Positions 8,570 through 17,479 of a stretch of DNA of 64,000 bases are shown piece after piece. Within the stretch, counting starts at the first letter, position 1; every line of letters starts with the position of its first letter. Source of the DNA: Thalassobius sp049116315 (GTDB lineage: Bacteria > Pseudomonadota > Alphaproteobacteria > Rhodobacterales > Rhodobacteraceae). A program made the position numbers and the translations under genes. The DNA is taken from positions 228,281-292,280 of the forward strand of contig JAGDZD010000002.1 of the NCBI GenBank assembly GCA_049116315.1. Direction: 5' to 3'. The notes beneath the pieces are model-generated. The model was given only the letters and a program-made list of their open reading frames with translations, was not told the origin of the DNA and searched no databases.

Positions 8570-11431
8570 ATGGCCCTACGTTCCCGGATTACGGCGGTCC
8601 TTGGGCCGACCAACACCGGTAAAACTCACTACGCAATCGAACGAATGTTGGCGCACCGTACCGGTGTTATTGGCCTGCCATTGCGGCTGCTTGCACGCGA
8701 AGTTTATGACAAGATCGTCGCCATTCGGGGGCCTTCGGTCGTGGCGCTGCTGACGGGCGAAGAACGCATTGTGCCGCCGCGCGCCAAATATTGGGTCTGT
8801 ACCGTTGAAGCGATGCCCGAAGGCATGGGCATGGATTTTCTGGCCATTGACGAGGTTCAGCTTTGTGCAGATCCCGAACGGGGCCATGTGTTCACTGATC
8901 GATTGCTGCGGGCGCGTGGATTGCTGGAAACGGCTTTTTTGGGGTCGGATTCGATGCGCGGCACCATCAATGCCTTAGTGGATGGCGTTGAATATATTCG
9001 CCGCGAGCGGATGTCACAGCTGACGTATACTGGATCGCGCAAAACCAGCAGAATGAAGCCACGCAGTGCAATTGTTGGCTTTTCGGTGGATGATGTCTAT
9101 GCGATTGCCGAGTTGTTGCGCCGTCAAAAAGGCGGAGCTGCGGTGGTTATGGGGGCATTGTCGCCCCGCACGCGCAATGCGCAGGTTGAACTCTATCAAA
9201 ACGGCGATGTTGACTATCTGGTGGCCACAGATGCCATTGGGATGGGGCTGAATCTCGATATCAACCACGTTGCCTTTTCGTCGGTCACCAAGTTTGACGG
9301 CCGGCGCATGCGCATGCTGATGCCAAACGAGTTGGGCCAGATTGCCGGGCGGGCAGGGCGCGGCATGTCGGATGGCACCTTTGGTGTCACCGGTGAAGCA
9401 GAGCCTTTGGATGAAGGGGTGGCCAATGCCATCATGGATCATCGCTTTGCCCCGGTGCGCAAATTGAACTGGCGCAATTCGGCGCTACAATTTGGCACAG
9501 CAGAAGCCTTGATCCGATCCCTCGAAGTGGCCCCAGAGGACGAATTGTTGGTCAAGGCGCGTCCCGCCGACGACCTTTTGGCCCTCAAAACTCTCAGCCA
9601 AGTGGCAGAGGTGCAGGCCCGCACAAACAACGGCCCCTCGGTTAAGCTTTTGTGGGATGTCTGCCGAATTCCGGATTTCCGTGGTATAAGTCACGCAGAA
9701 CACGCTAGTTTACTAGAAAATATATTTTGCTACTTGCACGAGAAGGGGCAGGTACCAAATGATTGGTTGGCTGGACATGTTCAGCGGATTGATCGGACAG
9801 ATGGCGACATTGACACATTGTCGAAACGTCTCTCATTTATCCGGACGTGGACATATGTCGCGCAACGTTCTGGCTGGGTTGATGACGAAAGTCATTGGCG
9901 TAGCGAAACGCGCGCTGTAGAAGACCGATTGTCAGATGCGCTGCACGAGCGTTTGACACAGAGATTTGTGGACCGGCGCACATCCGTGCTTTTGCGCCGG
10001 CTCAAACAGAAGGAGGCCCTTTTGGCCGAAGTGAATGATAAGGGTGAAGTGACCGTCGAAGGCGAATTCGTTGGTCGTTTAGAAGGGTTCCGATTCCGTC
10101 AAGATAAAGACGCGACCGGACAAGAGGCCAAGACATTGCGTCAGGCCAGTCTGCAAGCGCTTGCGCCGCATTTCCATTTGCGCGCTGATCGGTTCTACAA
10201 CGCGCCCGATACCGAGATCGACTTTACCGAGCAAGGTGGCCTGATGTGGGGCACCGAAGCTGTTGGTAAGTTGGTGGCTGGCCCAGATCCGCTGAAACCG
10301 CAGATCGCGGCCTTCACCGATGACGAAGCTGGAGAAGAGGTCGCACAGAAAGTGCAGCGCCGTCTGCAGCATTTCATCGATCGCAAAATCGCCGCCTTGT
10401 TTGAGCCTCTGCTGGCGCTGGGCCGTGACGAAGCATTGAACGGTTTGGCACGTGGCTTTGCCTTTCAGATGGTGGAAAACTTTGGTGTGATCCCCCGCTC
10501 TGCTGTGGCGGATGAAGTCAAAGCTTTGGATCAAGAAGCCCGCGGTGCCTTGCGCAAACATGGGATCCGGTTTGGTCAATTCACAATCTTTATGCCTTTG
10601 CTGCTGAAGCCTGCACCAACGCGCTTGCGTTTGGTTCTGTGGGGGCTGGCAAAGAATTTGGATGTCTTCCCCGAAGCGCCGCCTCCGGGTTTGGTGACTG
10701 TGCCGACAGACAAGGACGCCGAGCGTGGCTTTGACACAATGTCTGGCTACCGCGCCGCTGGTGAGCGTTCGATCCGCATCGATATGCTCGAACGTCTGGC
10801 CGATATGCTGCGCAGTGAAGACAGCCGTGGCGGTTTCGAAGCCAAAGCGGACATGCTGTCCATCACCGGTATGACGTTGGAACAATTTGCTGATCTGATG
10901 CACGGCCTTGGCTATCAAGCCGAAAAAGGTGAACGTGAGAAGGTCAAGCACGTGGCCCCTGCACCTGAGGCCGCTGAAGCCCCTGCCGCAGACAGCTCTG
11001 CTTCAGTCGCAGCGCCAGCAGATGCTGCCGCTGATGCAAGCGAAGCAGATGCAAGTGAAGCAGATGCTACACCTGTTGAAGCAAGCCCTGTAGACGCCGT
11101 CGCCGAGGCCGCGCCAGCGGATGCCGCACCGGAGATGGAAGTGTTCTATACCTTCACATGGGGACGTCGTGCGCAGCAAAACAACCGAGGCCGTGGTGGT
11201 CAACGTGGACGTCAGGCACAGGGTGAAAACTCTGGTGAAGGACGTGCCCGTGGCCGTGATGGCAAAGGTGGCGCGCCGCGTGGCAAAGGTAAACCACGCT
11301 CTGAAGGGGGCAAAGGTCGCGGAGGCAAGGGCGGTAAGTCCTTTGAATCTCGTCCGCCTCGTAAAGAAAAAGCCATTGATCCCGATAATCCATTCGCCGC
11401 AGCGCTGATGGGTTTGAAAGACAAAACCTAA
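8570..11431 (+). CDS. Suv3-like DExH RNA/DNA helicase with RG-rich tail
   Basis: This 953-residue helicase has motif I GPTNTGKTH (residues 12-20), a DEVQ Walker B at 94-97, and motif VI QIAGRAGRG near residue 260. These match the mitochondrial Suv3/MgpS-like superfamily 2 RNA helicases that are standard in alphaproteobacteria. A winged-helix/helical middle follows. Residues about 800-865 are Ala/Asp/Glu repeats with no order expected, and about 870-935 are rich in Arg and Gly (GRGG, RGR), a likely RNA-binding tail. It is followed by an S4-domain gene 15 bases later. The role is probably RNA turnover or ribosome-related, which is inferred. Confidence 0.92.
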   Translation: MALRSRITAVLGPTNTGKTHYAIERMLAHRTGVIGLPLRLLAREVYDKIVAIRGPSVVALLTGEERIVPPRAKYWVCTVEAMPEGMGMDFLAIDEVQLCADPERGHVFTDRLLRARGLLETAFLGSDSMRGTINALVDGVEYIRRERMSQLTYTGSRKTSRMKPRSAIVGFSVDDVYAIAELLRRQKGGAAVVMGALSPRTRNAQVELYQNGDVDYLVATDAIGMGLNLDINHVAFSSVTKFDGRRMRMLMPNELGQIAGRAGRGMSDGTFGVTGEAEPLDEGVANAIMDHRFAPVRKLNWRNSALQFGTAEALIRSLEVAPEDELLVKARPADDLLALKTLSQVAEVQARTNNGPSVKLLWDVCRIPDFRGISHAEHASLLENIFCYLHEKGQVPNDWLAGHVQRIDRTDGDIDTLSKRLSFIRTWTYVAQRSGWVDDESHWRSETRAVEDRLSDALHERLTQRFVDRRTSVLLRRLKQKEALLAEVNDKGEVTVEGEFVGRLEGFRFRQDKDATGQEAKTLRQASLQALAPHFHLRADRFYNAPDTEIDFTEQGGLMWGTEAVGKLVAGPDPLKPQIAAFTDDEAGEEVAQKVQRRLQHFIDRKIAALFEPLLALGRDEALNGLARGFAFQMVENFGVIPRSAVADEVKALDQEARGALRKHGIRFGQFTIFMPLLLKPAPTRLRLVLWGLAKNLDVFPEAPPPGLVTVPTDKDAERGFDTMSGYRAAGERSIRIDMLERLADMLRSEDSRGGFEAKADMLSITGMTLEQFADLMHGLGYQAEKGEREKVKHVAPAPEAAEAPAADSSASVAAPADAAADASEADASEADATPVEASPVDAVAEAAPADAAPEMEVFYTFTWGRRAQQNNRGRGGQRGRQAQGENSGEGRARGRDGKGGAPRGKGKPRSEGGKGRGGKGGKSFESRPPRKEKAIDPDNPFAAALMGLKDKT

Positions 11432-11446
11432 CCGGCCAAAGGAGCA

Positions 11447-11824
11447 ATGGTGGAGACGCCAAAACCCAAGCTGAGACTGGACAAGTGGTTGTGGTTCGCG
11501 CGGTTTTTCAAATCGCGCGGACTGGCCGCTAAGAATGTCACAGCCGGGCATGTGCGTGTGAACTCTGTCAAAGCTTCTAAGGCGTCCCACACCGTGTCCC
11601 CTGGGGATGTGTTGACGTTCCCGCAAGGTGATCACATTCGCGTTGTGCGGATCGAAGCGCTGGGGGAACGTCGTGGCCCCGCCCCAGAGGCCCAAACACT
11701 TTATACGGATCTCAGTGAGCCCAAGAACGATGTCCCGCGTGGACCCAAGTTTGAGGGCAAAGGACGTCCAACCAAGCGCGACAGGCGAATGATTGATCTT
11801 GATCGTGCCAGAGAGCTTGATTGA
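11447..11824 (+). CDS. S4-domain RNA-binding protein, Hsp15-like
   Basis: This 125-residue basic protein begins with a canonical S4 domain (LRLDKWLWFARFFKSRGLA, then GHVRVN and the SPGDVLTF turn, residues 9-60). A highly charged C-terminal tail follows. Hsp15-type proteins bind free 50S subunits carrying stalled peptidyl-tRNA. The gene starts 15 bases after the helicase with GGAG upstream and is probably in its operon, supporting a shared role in ribosome or RNA quality control. Confidence 0.92.
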   Translation: MVETPKPKLRLDKWLWFARFFKSRGLAAKNVTAGHVRVNSVKASKASHTVSPGDVLTFPQGDHIRVVRIEALGERRGPAPEAQTLYTDLSEPKNDVPRGPKFEGKGRPTKRDRRMIDLDRARELD

Positions 11825-11876
11825 TCCGGATCTCTGATTTAGCTAGTGCCGCAACGATCGAAGTTGAGAGACAACC

Positions 11877-12215
11877 ATGACCTATGTCGTAATGGACAAC
11901 TGTATCGCCTGCAAATACACCGACTGCGTAGAAGTCTGTCCGGTGGATTGCTTCTATGAAGGCGAAAACATGCTGGTGATTCACCCAGACGAATGCATTG
12001 ACTGCGGCGTCTGCGAGCCTGAATGCCCTGCGGACGCAATCCGCCCCGATACCGAGCCTGAGTCGGAAAAATGGGTCGAGTTCAATCGCAAGTATTCTGA
12101 GATGTGGCCAGTGATCATCGAGAAGAAAGACCCGCTCCCAGGCTATGAGGCGCGCGATGGCGAACCTGATAAGCTGAAGACGCTGTTCTCGGAAAAACCG
12201 GGCGAAGGCAGCTGA
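11877..12215 (+). CDS. fdxA: Seven-iron ferredoxin FdxA
   Basis: This 112-residue ferredoxin has two cluster motifs: Cys9, Cys12, Cys17, Cys21 and Cys25 in the first part, then Cys40, Cys43, Cys46 and Cys50 (CIDCGVCEPECP). The pattern and the long C-terminal extension with MWPVI fit the [3Fe-4S][4Fe-4S] FdxA family, a small cytoplasmic electron carrier. The helicase/S4/FdxA/CarD order is common in Rhodobacteraceae. A hairpin follows the stop directly. Confidence 0.95.
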   Translation: MTYVVMDNCIACKYTDCVEVCPVDCFYEGENMLVIHPDECIDCGVCEPECPADAIRPDTEPESEKWVEFNRKYSEMWPVIIEKKDPLPGYEARDGEPDKLKTLFSEKPGEGS

Positions 12216-12216
12216 G

Positions 12217-12248
12217 TCTCTGATTCGCCGATTCGGCAATAATCGAGA
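12217..12248 (+). terminator. Interrupted hairpin after fdxA
   Basis: The segments TCTC, GATT and GCCG pair with CGGC, AATC and GAGA in a long interrupted stem starting one base after the fdxA stop codon. There is no T run. It could be a 3' stabiliser or a Rho-assisted stop. Confidence 0.4.
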
Positions 12249-12431
12249 GAAACTAAGAAAGAAGCATGAATCTGGGCTATTATTTGCCCGGATTCCGGTG
12301 CGTTGTCTGTCAGGACGCTTTCGAAAACCCCAAAATTGTGGTATATGAAACCCACATGACGAAGACTGCCTGACGTTGCTATCCGCACCGGTTCCCGCGT
12401 GCGGAGGCTTATTTTTGTGCCACTTTTTGAC

Positions 12432-12466
12432 AGACGAGCGTATCTTGATACCTCGCCCGTCTTTTT
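12432..12466 (+). terminator. Terminator-like hairpin in the carD leader
   Basis: AGACG/CGTCT, GCG/CGC and TATC/GATA pair in one stem with small bulges, followed immediately by TTTTT. It lies 40 bases upstream of the carD start, not directly after fdxA, so it could attenuate carD rather than merely end fdxA. Confidence 0.55.
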
Positions 12467-12506
12467 GTCGGTTCAAGGTCTGGCGGTCCTTGCGAGGAAG
12501 GATTGC

Positions 12507-13016
12507 ATGAGCAAAACGAAAAAAGCAGAGTTCAGCCCAAACGAATTTGTGGTCTACCCGGCCCATGGCGTTGGACAAATCATTTCGATTGAAGAGCAAG
12601 AGATCGCCGGCATCGCGCTGGAACTCTTTGTGATTTCCTTCGAGAAAGACAAAATGACATTGCGTGTGCCAACACACAAAGCCACAGAAATCGGAATGCG
12701 GTCGCTGTCGACTCCCGATGTGGTGTCTCAAGCCATGAAAACCCTGCGTGGCAAAGCCAAAGTGAAGCGGGCCATGTGGTCGCGTCGCGCTCAGGAATAC
12801 GAACAAAAAATCAACTCGGGTGATTTGATCGCGATTGCCGAAGTGGTGCGCGACCTGCACCGCACCGACGATCAGCGCGAGCAAAGCTATTCTGAGCGTC
12901 AGCTCTATGAAGCGGCGCTGGAAAGGTTGACCCGCGAAGTTGCAGCTGTTTCTGGCGGCGACGAAGTGGCTGCGGCCAAAAAAGTTGACGAGGTTTTGGT
13001 GTCACGCGCCGCGTAA
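12507..13016 (+). CDS. carD: CarD/CdnL family transcription regulator
   Basis: This 169-residue protein has the N-terminal RNA-polymerase-interacting domain (FVVYPAHGVGQI, residues about 11-22) and a helical DNA-binding C-terminal part with the conserved RAMWSRRAQEYEQKINSGD segment. CarD/CdnL binds the polymerase beta subunit and stabilises open complexes at rRNA and other promoters. The start at 12507 has GAGGAAGG six to seven bases upstream; an in-frame upstream extension to 12399 would put the protein start inside the leader hairpin and is rejected. Confidence 0.93.
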   Translation: MSKTKKAEFSPNEFVVYPAHGVGQIISIEEQEIAGIALELFVISFEKDKMTLRVPTHKATEIGMRSLSTPDVVSQAMKTLRGKAKVKRAMWSRRAQEYEQKINSGDLIAIAEVVRDLHRTDDQREQSYSERQLYEAALERLTREVAAVSGGDEVAAAKKVDEVLVSRAA

Positions 13017-13041
13017 CCCATCCCAGTCTGACAGAAGAAAG

Positions 13042-13069
13042 CCGCGTCCCCTTGGGGCGCGGTTTTTTT
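13042..13069 (+). terminator. Intrinsic terminator after carD
   Basis: CCGCG plus CCCC pair with GGGG plus CGCGG around one bulged T, followed by seven T. It lies between the convergent carD and cobS genes. Confidence 0.9.
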
Positions 13070-13077
13070 GTGGCCGC

Positions 13078-13842
13078 TCAGGAGGCAAGCACCAGCAACA
13101 AGGCAACTTCGGTGATCTTTTGCGTCGCCCCAAGAATATCGCCCGTCTGCCCGCCGATCTTGCGATGCGCCAGCATGGCCATCGCTGCGGTGATCCCAGC
13201 CGCCACACAGATCAGTGTCACGCCCATTCCTCCAGCGCCAATGACAGCAATCCCCGCTGCAATCAGGCATCCAATGGCCGTAACACCCCACGAAGGGCGC
13301 CCCTGTGCGTGGGACAGGCCGGTACTGCGCGCGTGATCCAAGGCACTCATCATCACCGGCATCGCAGCGCGGGAGAGCGTTGCCGCGGCCAGCAAGGGCC
13401 AGAAAGCGCTCTTGGCCTCCAGCAGGGCAGACAAGGCCCACCACTGCGCGCCAAGAGTTAAAACCAGGGCGATAACGCCGTAACTGCCGATATGGCTGTC
13501 CTTCATGATCTCAAGACGCCGGTCGCGATCCCAGCCTCCCCAAAGCCCGTCGGCGCTATCGGCCAGCCCGTCTTCGTGCAAACCACCCGTCATCATCACC
13601 GAAAGCCCCAGCGCAATCACCGCCGCGGCCTCAGGCGCAAAACCCAACCAAAGCGCAAGACCCGCGCAGGCCGACACCGCCCCCGCCAGCACCAGCCCAA
13701 CCACCGGAAAGGCCCATGCCGCCTGTGCGCCACGCTGATAGGCAGACTGCGGCAATTTCACCGGCAATCGTGTCAGCAACCCAATTGCAACAGCAATGTC
13801 ACGGGGTTGAAAGGCAGAAGTGTCGTTTTCACGCATTGGCAT
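13078..13842 (-). CDS. cobS: Adenosylcobinamide-GDP ribazoletransferase (cobalamin synthase)
   Basis: This 254-residue polytopic membrane protein carries the CobS signature GLHEDGLADSADGLWGG near residues 87-103 and the IGGQTGDILGA motif near the end. It joins adenosylcobinamide-GDP with alpha-ribazole to make the cobalamin precursor, at the inner membrane. It is divergent from cobT, with 66 bases between the two starts. Together they supply and attach the lower ligand. No cobalamin riboswitch fits in this short gap. Confidence 0.95.
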   Translation of the reverse strand: MPMRENDTSAFQPRDIAVAIGLLTRLPVKLPQSAYQRGAQAAWAFPVVGLVLAGAVSACAGLALWLGFAPEAAAVIALGLSVMMTGGLHEDGLADSADGLWGGWDRDRRLEIMKDSHIGSYGVIALVLTLGAQWWALSALLEAKSAFWPLLAAATLSRAAMPVMMSALDHARSTGLSHAQGRPSWGVTAIGCLIAAGIAVIGAGGMGVTLICVAAGITAAMAMLAHRKIGGQTGDILGATQKITEVALLLVLAS

Positions 13843-13908
13843 GGCTCATTCTTTGGCTTGTTCCCCGATAGCATTGGGATAAACACACAGGCAAGGAAGA
13901 GAAGAGGA

Positions 13909-14928
13909 ATGATCATGGCACACGCCTTCGAAACACTGGACCAATTTCGCGCTCTGCTGGCCAAAGCGCCCGAAACGGATCACAGGGCCCAGAGCGAAGC
14001 TGTTGCACGCAATGGTCAACTGACCAAGCCCCCCGGCGCATTGGGGCGTCTCGAAGATCTGGCAATCTGGTATGCGGGGTGGCGTGGCACGGATCGCCCC
14101 AGCTTGCAGGCGCCACAGGTGGTGATTTTTGCCGGCAACCATGGCGTCACCGCGCAAGGGGTTTCCGCGTTCCCCGCCGAAGTGACCGAACAAATGGTGC
14201 TGAACTTTCAGCACGGCGGCGCGGCGATCAACCAATTGTCCAAGGCCTTTGGGGCCACCTTGACCGTGCATGCGCTGTCTCTGGACACACCAACGGCGGA
14301 CTTCACCCAAGCCCCAGCATTGACCCCAGAGCAAATGCTCAGCGCGCTTCAGGCGGGATGGGATGCGGTGGATCCCAAAGCGGATCTTCTGGTGACTGGT
14401 GAAATGGGGATTGGCAACACAACCTCTGCAGCGGCCATTTCTCATGCGCTCTTTGGCGGCAATGCCGCAGATTGGACCGGGCGGGGCACAGGCGTTGATG
14501 ATGCGGGTCTGGCCCTCAAAACCCGCGTGGTCCAAGAGGCTGTTGATCTGCATGGCCCGCTGTCTGATGGCATCGAGACGCTGCGCTGCCTTGGCGGATA
14601 TGAATTGGCGGCGATGGCGGGCGCCATTGCACGCGCCGGTCAGCTGAAAATACCGGTTCTGTTGGATGGGTTCATCTGTTGCGCCGCGGCGGCCTGCCTG
14701 CAACGCACGCAGCCTCAGGCCCTTGATCACTGTGTCGCCGCCCATGTCAGCGCCGAAGCCGCCCATGGCGCGCTGCTCGCCCATCTCGACAAATCCCCCT
14801 TGCTCTCCCTTGGTCTTCGCCTCGGAGAGGGCTCAGGCGCGGCTTTGGCCATTGCTGTGGTGCAAGGGGCAATTGCCTGTCACTCTGGCATGGCCACCTT
14901 CGCCGAAGCTGGGGTGGCAGAGGGCTGA
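13909..14928 (+). CDS. cobT: Nicotinate-nucleotide--dimethylbenzimidazole phosphoribosyltransferase
   Basis: This enzyme of about 339 residues transfers phosphoribose from nicotinate mononucleotide to dimethylbenzimidazole, activating the lower ligand of vitamin B12. Family motifs include PPGALGRLE, FAGNHGVTAQGVSAFP and GEMGIGNTTSAAAI. The start is either the ATG at 13909 or that at 13915; both have purine-rich GGAAGAG/AGAGGA sites upstream. The neighbouring divergent cobS acts next in the pathway. Confidence 0.95.
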   Translation: MIMAHAFETLDQFRALLAKAPETDHRAQSEAVARNGQLTKPPGALGRLEDLAIWYAGWRGTDRPSLQAPQVVIFAGNHGVTAQGVSAFPAEVTEQMVLNFQHGGAAINQLSKAFGATLTVHALSLDTPTADFTQAPALTPEQMLSALQAGWDAVDPKADLLVTGEMGIGNTTSAAAISHALFGGNAADWTGRGTGVDDAGLALKTRVVQEAVDLHGPLSDGIETLRCLGGYELAAMAGAIARAGQLKIPVLLDGFICCAAAACLQRTQPQALDHCVAAHVSAEAAHGALLAHLDKSPLLSLGLRLGEGSGAALAIAVVQGAIACHSGMATFAEAGVAEG

Positions 14929-14940
14929 TCTTTTTCTTGG

Positions 14941-14997
14941 TCTAAATACCTGGGGGAGGATGGCGGCCTTGGCGGCCATCCGGGGGCAAAGCCCCCG
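14941..14997. repeat. Intergenic palindrome cluster of Rhodobacterales type
   Basis: The spacer between convergent cobT and the antiporter gene holds a TAAATACCTGGGGG stretch, an imperfect GGATGGC/GCCATCC dyad and a perfect CGGGGGC-AAA-GCCCCCG hairpin. I recall very similar gene-end spacers scattered through Roseobacter-group genomes, so it may be a dispersed repeat that also ends transcription. Only one copy is seen in this window. Confidence 0.45.
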
Positions 14998-15010
14998 AAG
15001 CCTGCGCTGT

Positions 15011-16870
15011 TTACCCTTCTTCTTCGCTGCGCTTTTCAAGCTGTGCAGACAGGGCCGCCTCGAGGTCTTTTTCCAGCTCTTTGGCGCGTTTGATATAGGC
15101 AGGGTTGTTGCCGGTCTTCACCTCTGGATCCCAGACCTGCGCCAGTTCCCGCACTGCATCGCGGTCATGATGGTAGAACACTTTTTCGGCCTCGGCGGCT
15201 TCGTATTCCGTCAGGCCAATGTTCTCGAGCACATAGCGCCCCGCCCGCAGCGAGCTGTCAAACATCTCGCGCACAATGTCATTGGCGCCTGCCTGATACA
15301 GCTGAAAGACATGGGTGCGATCGCGCGCGCGGGCAATGATGTGCAAGTCTGGGCGCTCGCGGCGCGCCAGTTGCACCAGCAAGGTGGCCGATTTACGATC
15401 ATCCAGCGCCACCACCAAAACCTGAGCCTCTTTCAATCCAGCCGCGTGCAGCAGCTCTGGCCGGGTGGGGTCACCAAAAAATCCCTTAAAGCCAAAGCGA
15501 CGCATCAATTGAATGGTCTCCATGTCGTGATCCAGAACCACGGTCTTAAAGCCACTTGATTGCACCAATCGGTTGACGATCTGACCAAAGCGACCAACGC
15601 CAGCAATGATCACCGGACCACGCTCGTTGATTTCATCCGGGTCAGGTTTGTCGCCTTCTTTCAACGATTTGGACAGTAGATCATAGAAGATGAACAACAG
15701 AGGCGTGACCAGCATCGACAGGGCCACCACCAAGGCCAGCGTGTCGGCCAGTTGTGGCGGTAAAACCTGCTGCTGACGCGAAAAGGACAGCAGAACAAAG
15801 CCAAATTCCCCGGCCTGGGCCAGCGAGAGGGTGAACAACCATTTATTGCGGGTGTTCAGCTTGAACAGCAGGCCTAGCCCGTAAAGGATCGCGCCTTTGA
15901 TCAGCAGCACCGTAAGCGTCAGGCCCAGAATATCCCCCGGCGAGGCAAAGAAGATCTCAAAATCGATCCCAGCTCCCACGGTGATAAAGAACAGCCCCAA
16001 CAACAGCCCCTTGAAGGGTTCGATGTCGCTTTCCAGTTCATGACGAAACTCACTGTTGGCCAAAACAACACCCGCAAGAAAGGTGCCCAACGCCGGGGAC
16101 AGGCCAACCGATGTCATGATCAATGCAATGCCCATCACAATCAGCAACGCCAAAGCGGTGTACATCTCGCGCAGGCGCGCCTGATGGATAAAGGCAAACA
16201 GAGGACGTGTCAGAAAGATCCCGGCCAGAACAACACCGGCCACCGCACCCAATGTCACAAGGGTGACGCCCCATCCGGGCAGCCCTTCGAGCAACGACAT
16301 TGTTGCATGGCCGCTGTCGGCGTGGCTGTCGTGGTCACTCTCTGCGTGGCTGCCCGGCATCATCGCCAACAACGGCAAAATAGCGAGCATAGGAATAACG
16401 GCAACGTCCTGCGTCAACAGCACCGAAAAGGCCGACCGGCCTCCGTTGGTTTGCGTCAGGCCTTTTTCCGACAGGGTTTGCAACACGATCGCGGTGGATG
16501 AGAGCGCAAAGATCATCCCAACGGCAAGCGCGGGTTTCCAACTCAGTCCCAGTCCCATCGACAGGCCCATCATGGCCAACGTGGTGAGGCTGACTTGCAA
16601 TCCACCAAGCCCAATCAGCTTGTGACGCATGTCCCACAGGGTGCGCGGTTCCAGTTCGAGCCCAATCAAGAACAACATCATCACCACGCCATATTCAGCG
16701 AAATGCTGCAAATCTTGGGTTTCTGAGCCGACCAGCCCCAACACGGGGCCAATCATGATGCCGGCTGTCAGATAGCCCAAGACCGAGCCCAATCCGAGGC
16801 GGGAGGCAATCGGCACCGCAATCACTGCGGCGATGAGATAGATGGAGATCGAAAAGAGAATATCCTGCAT
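15011..16870 (-). CDS. CPA2-family K+/H+ antiporter with RCK domain, KefB/KefC-like
   Basis: This 619-residue membrane protein has about 12-13 transmembrane helices in residues 1-390, including the conserved LGLGSVLGYLTAGIMIGP and LFLIGLELEPRTLW segments. A cytosolic RCK/TrkA-N nucleotide-binding domain follows (GVGRFGQIVNRL, near residues 415-430) with a DHD acidic end to the second strand. Such systems exchange K+ for H+ and are gated by NAD(H) or glutathione adducts. An acidic/basic helical tail closes the protein. An Lrp regulator gene lies 13 bases upstream in the same direction. Confidence 0.93.
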   Translation of the reverse strand: MQDILFSISIYLIAAVIAVPIASRLGLGSVLGYLTAGIMIGPVLGLVGSETQDLQHFAEYGVVMMLFLIGLELEPRTLWDMRHKLIGLGGLQVSLTTLAMMGLSMGLGLSWKPALAVGMIFALSSTAIVLQTLSEKGLTQTNGGRSAFSVLLTQDVAVIPMLAILPLLAMMPGSHAESDHDSHADSGHATMSLLEGLPGWGVTLVTLGAVAGVVLAGIFLTRPLFAFIHQARLREMYTALALLIVMGIALIMTSVGLSPALGTFLAGVVLANSEFRHELESDIEPFKGLLLGLFFITVGAGIDFEIFFASPGDILGLTLTVLLIKGAILYGLGLLFKLNTRNKWLFTLSLAQAGEFGFVLLSFSRQQQVLPPQLADTLALVVALSMLVTPLLFIFYDLLSKSLKEGDKPDPDEINERGPVIIAGVGRFGQIVNRLVQSSGFKTVVLDHDMETIQLMRRFGFKGFFGDPTRPELLHAAGLKEAQVLVVALDDRKSATLLVQLARRERPDLHIIARARDRTHVFQLYQAGANDIVREMFDSSLRAGRYVLENIGLTEYEAAEAEKVFYHHDRDAVRELAQVWDPEVKTGNNPAYIKRAKELEKDLEAALSAQLEKRSEEEG

Positions 16871-16883
16871 TGCGGCTTTCGTC

Positions 16884-17339
16884 TTAAGTTGGAAGTGGGG
16901 CGTCTTGTTTGAACTGGTCCATGACGATCTGGCTTTGAACGCGCGACACGGCGGGGTGGGGCAATAAAACTTCGTGGATCAGTTGATTAAGCGCCGTAAG
17001 GTTCTCGCAGTAAACCCGTAAAAGATAGTCAGCTTCTCCGGTGAGGGTCCAGGCGCTGGTGATTTCGGGGCGCAATCCAACCAGACGTGCAAAGCCTTGG
17101 GATTGGTCCGGTCCATGCGTGCCCAGTTGCACCTGCACAAAGGCCTGTACGCTTAATCCCAGACGGTTTGGATCCAAGCGCGCGGCATACCCTGTGACAT
17201 AACCCTCTGCCTCAAGCCGTTGACGCCGCCGCCCCGCTTGGCTGGGCGATAGGTTCAACAGATCCGACAGCTCTTGCGCTGTCAGATGAGCATTCTTTTG
17301 TAGAGCGGCCAAAAGGCGTTTGTCGGTTTCATCAAGCAT
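16884..17339 (-). CDS. Lrp/AsnC family transcriptional regulator (hppD-linked)
   Basis: This 151-residue protein has an N-terminal winged helix-turn-helix (LSDLLNLSPSQAGRRRQRLE, near residues 24-43) and a C-terminal RAM domain with GEADYLLRVYCEN. It is divergent from hppD, with a long inverted repeat in the gap, which suggests control of tyrosine degradation. It is also 13 bases upstream of the antiporter gene, so those two may share a transcript. The effector is unknown; an aromatic amino acid is a reasonable guess. Confidence 0.93.
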   Translation of the reverse strand: MLDETDKRLLAALQKNAHLTAQELSDLLNLSPSQAGRRRQRLEAEGYVTGYAARLDPNRLGLSVQAFVQVQLGTHGPDQSQGFARLVGLRPEITSAWTLTGEADYLLRVYCENLTALNQLIHEVLLPHPAVSRVQSQIVMDQFKQDAPLPT

Positions 17340-17340
17340 G

Positions 17341-17386
17341 TGCGGGATTTTATCACTTTTTCTAACGCTTGTGTAAAATTACCGCA
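17341..17386. promoter_or_regulatory. Inverted repeat between lrp and hppD
   Basis: TGCGG plus ATTTTA at 17341-17352 is mirrored by TAAAAT plus CCGCA at 17374-17386, and the right arm contains the small palindrome GTAAAATTAC. It starts right before the regulator's start codon, a plausible autoregulatory and hppD operator for the Lrp protein. Confidence 0.45.
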
Positions 17387-17479
17387 TTATCAGGTCAATC
17401 GGCCGCATAAAACGCGCAAAATTTCCACCAGTTTGCAGATATTTTGTCGTCAGACACGCGAATACAGGAGGAAACGCAC

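Noticed and set aside
11712..12884. A 390-codon minus-strand frame opposite fdxA and carD
   Set aside because: It covers two well-supported genes and two hairpins; its composition (many Phe, His, Arg) is that of a shadow frame.
13843..13908. Cobalamin riboswitch between cobS and cobT
   Set aside because: The 66-base gap is far too short for the aptamer and no B12-box-like sequence is seen.
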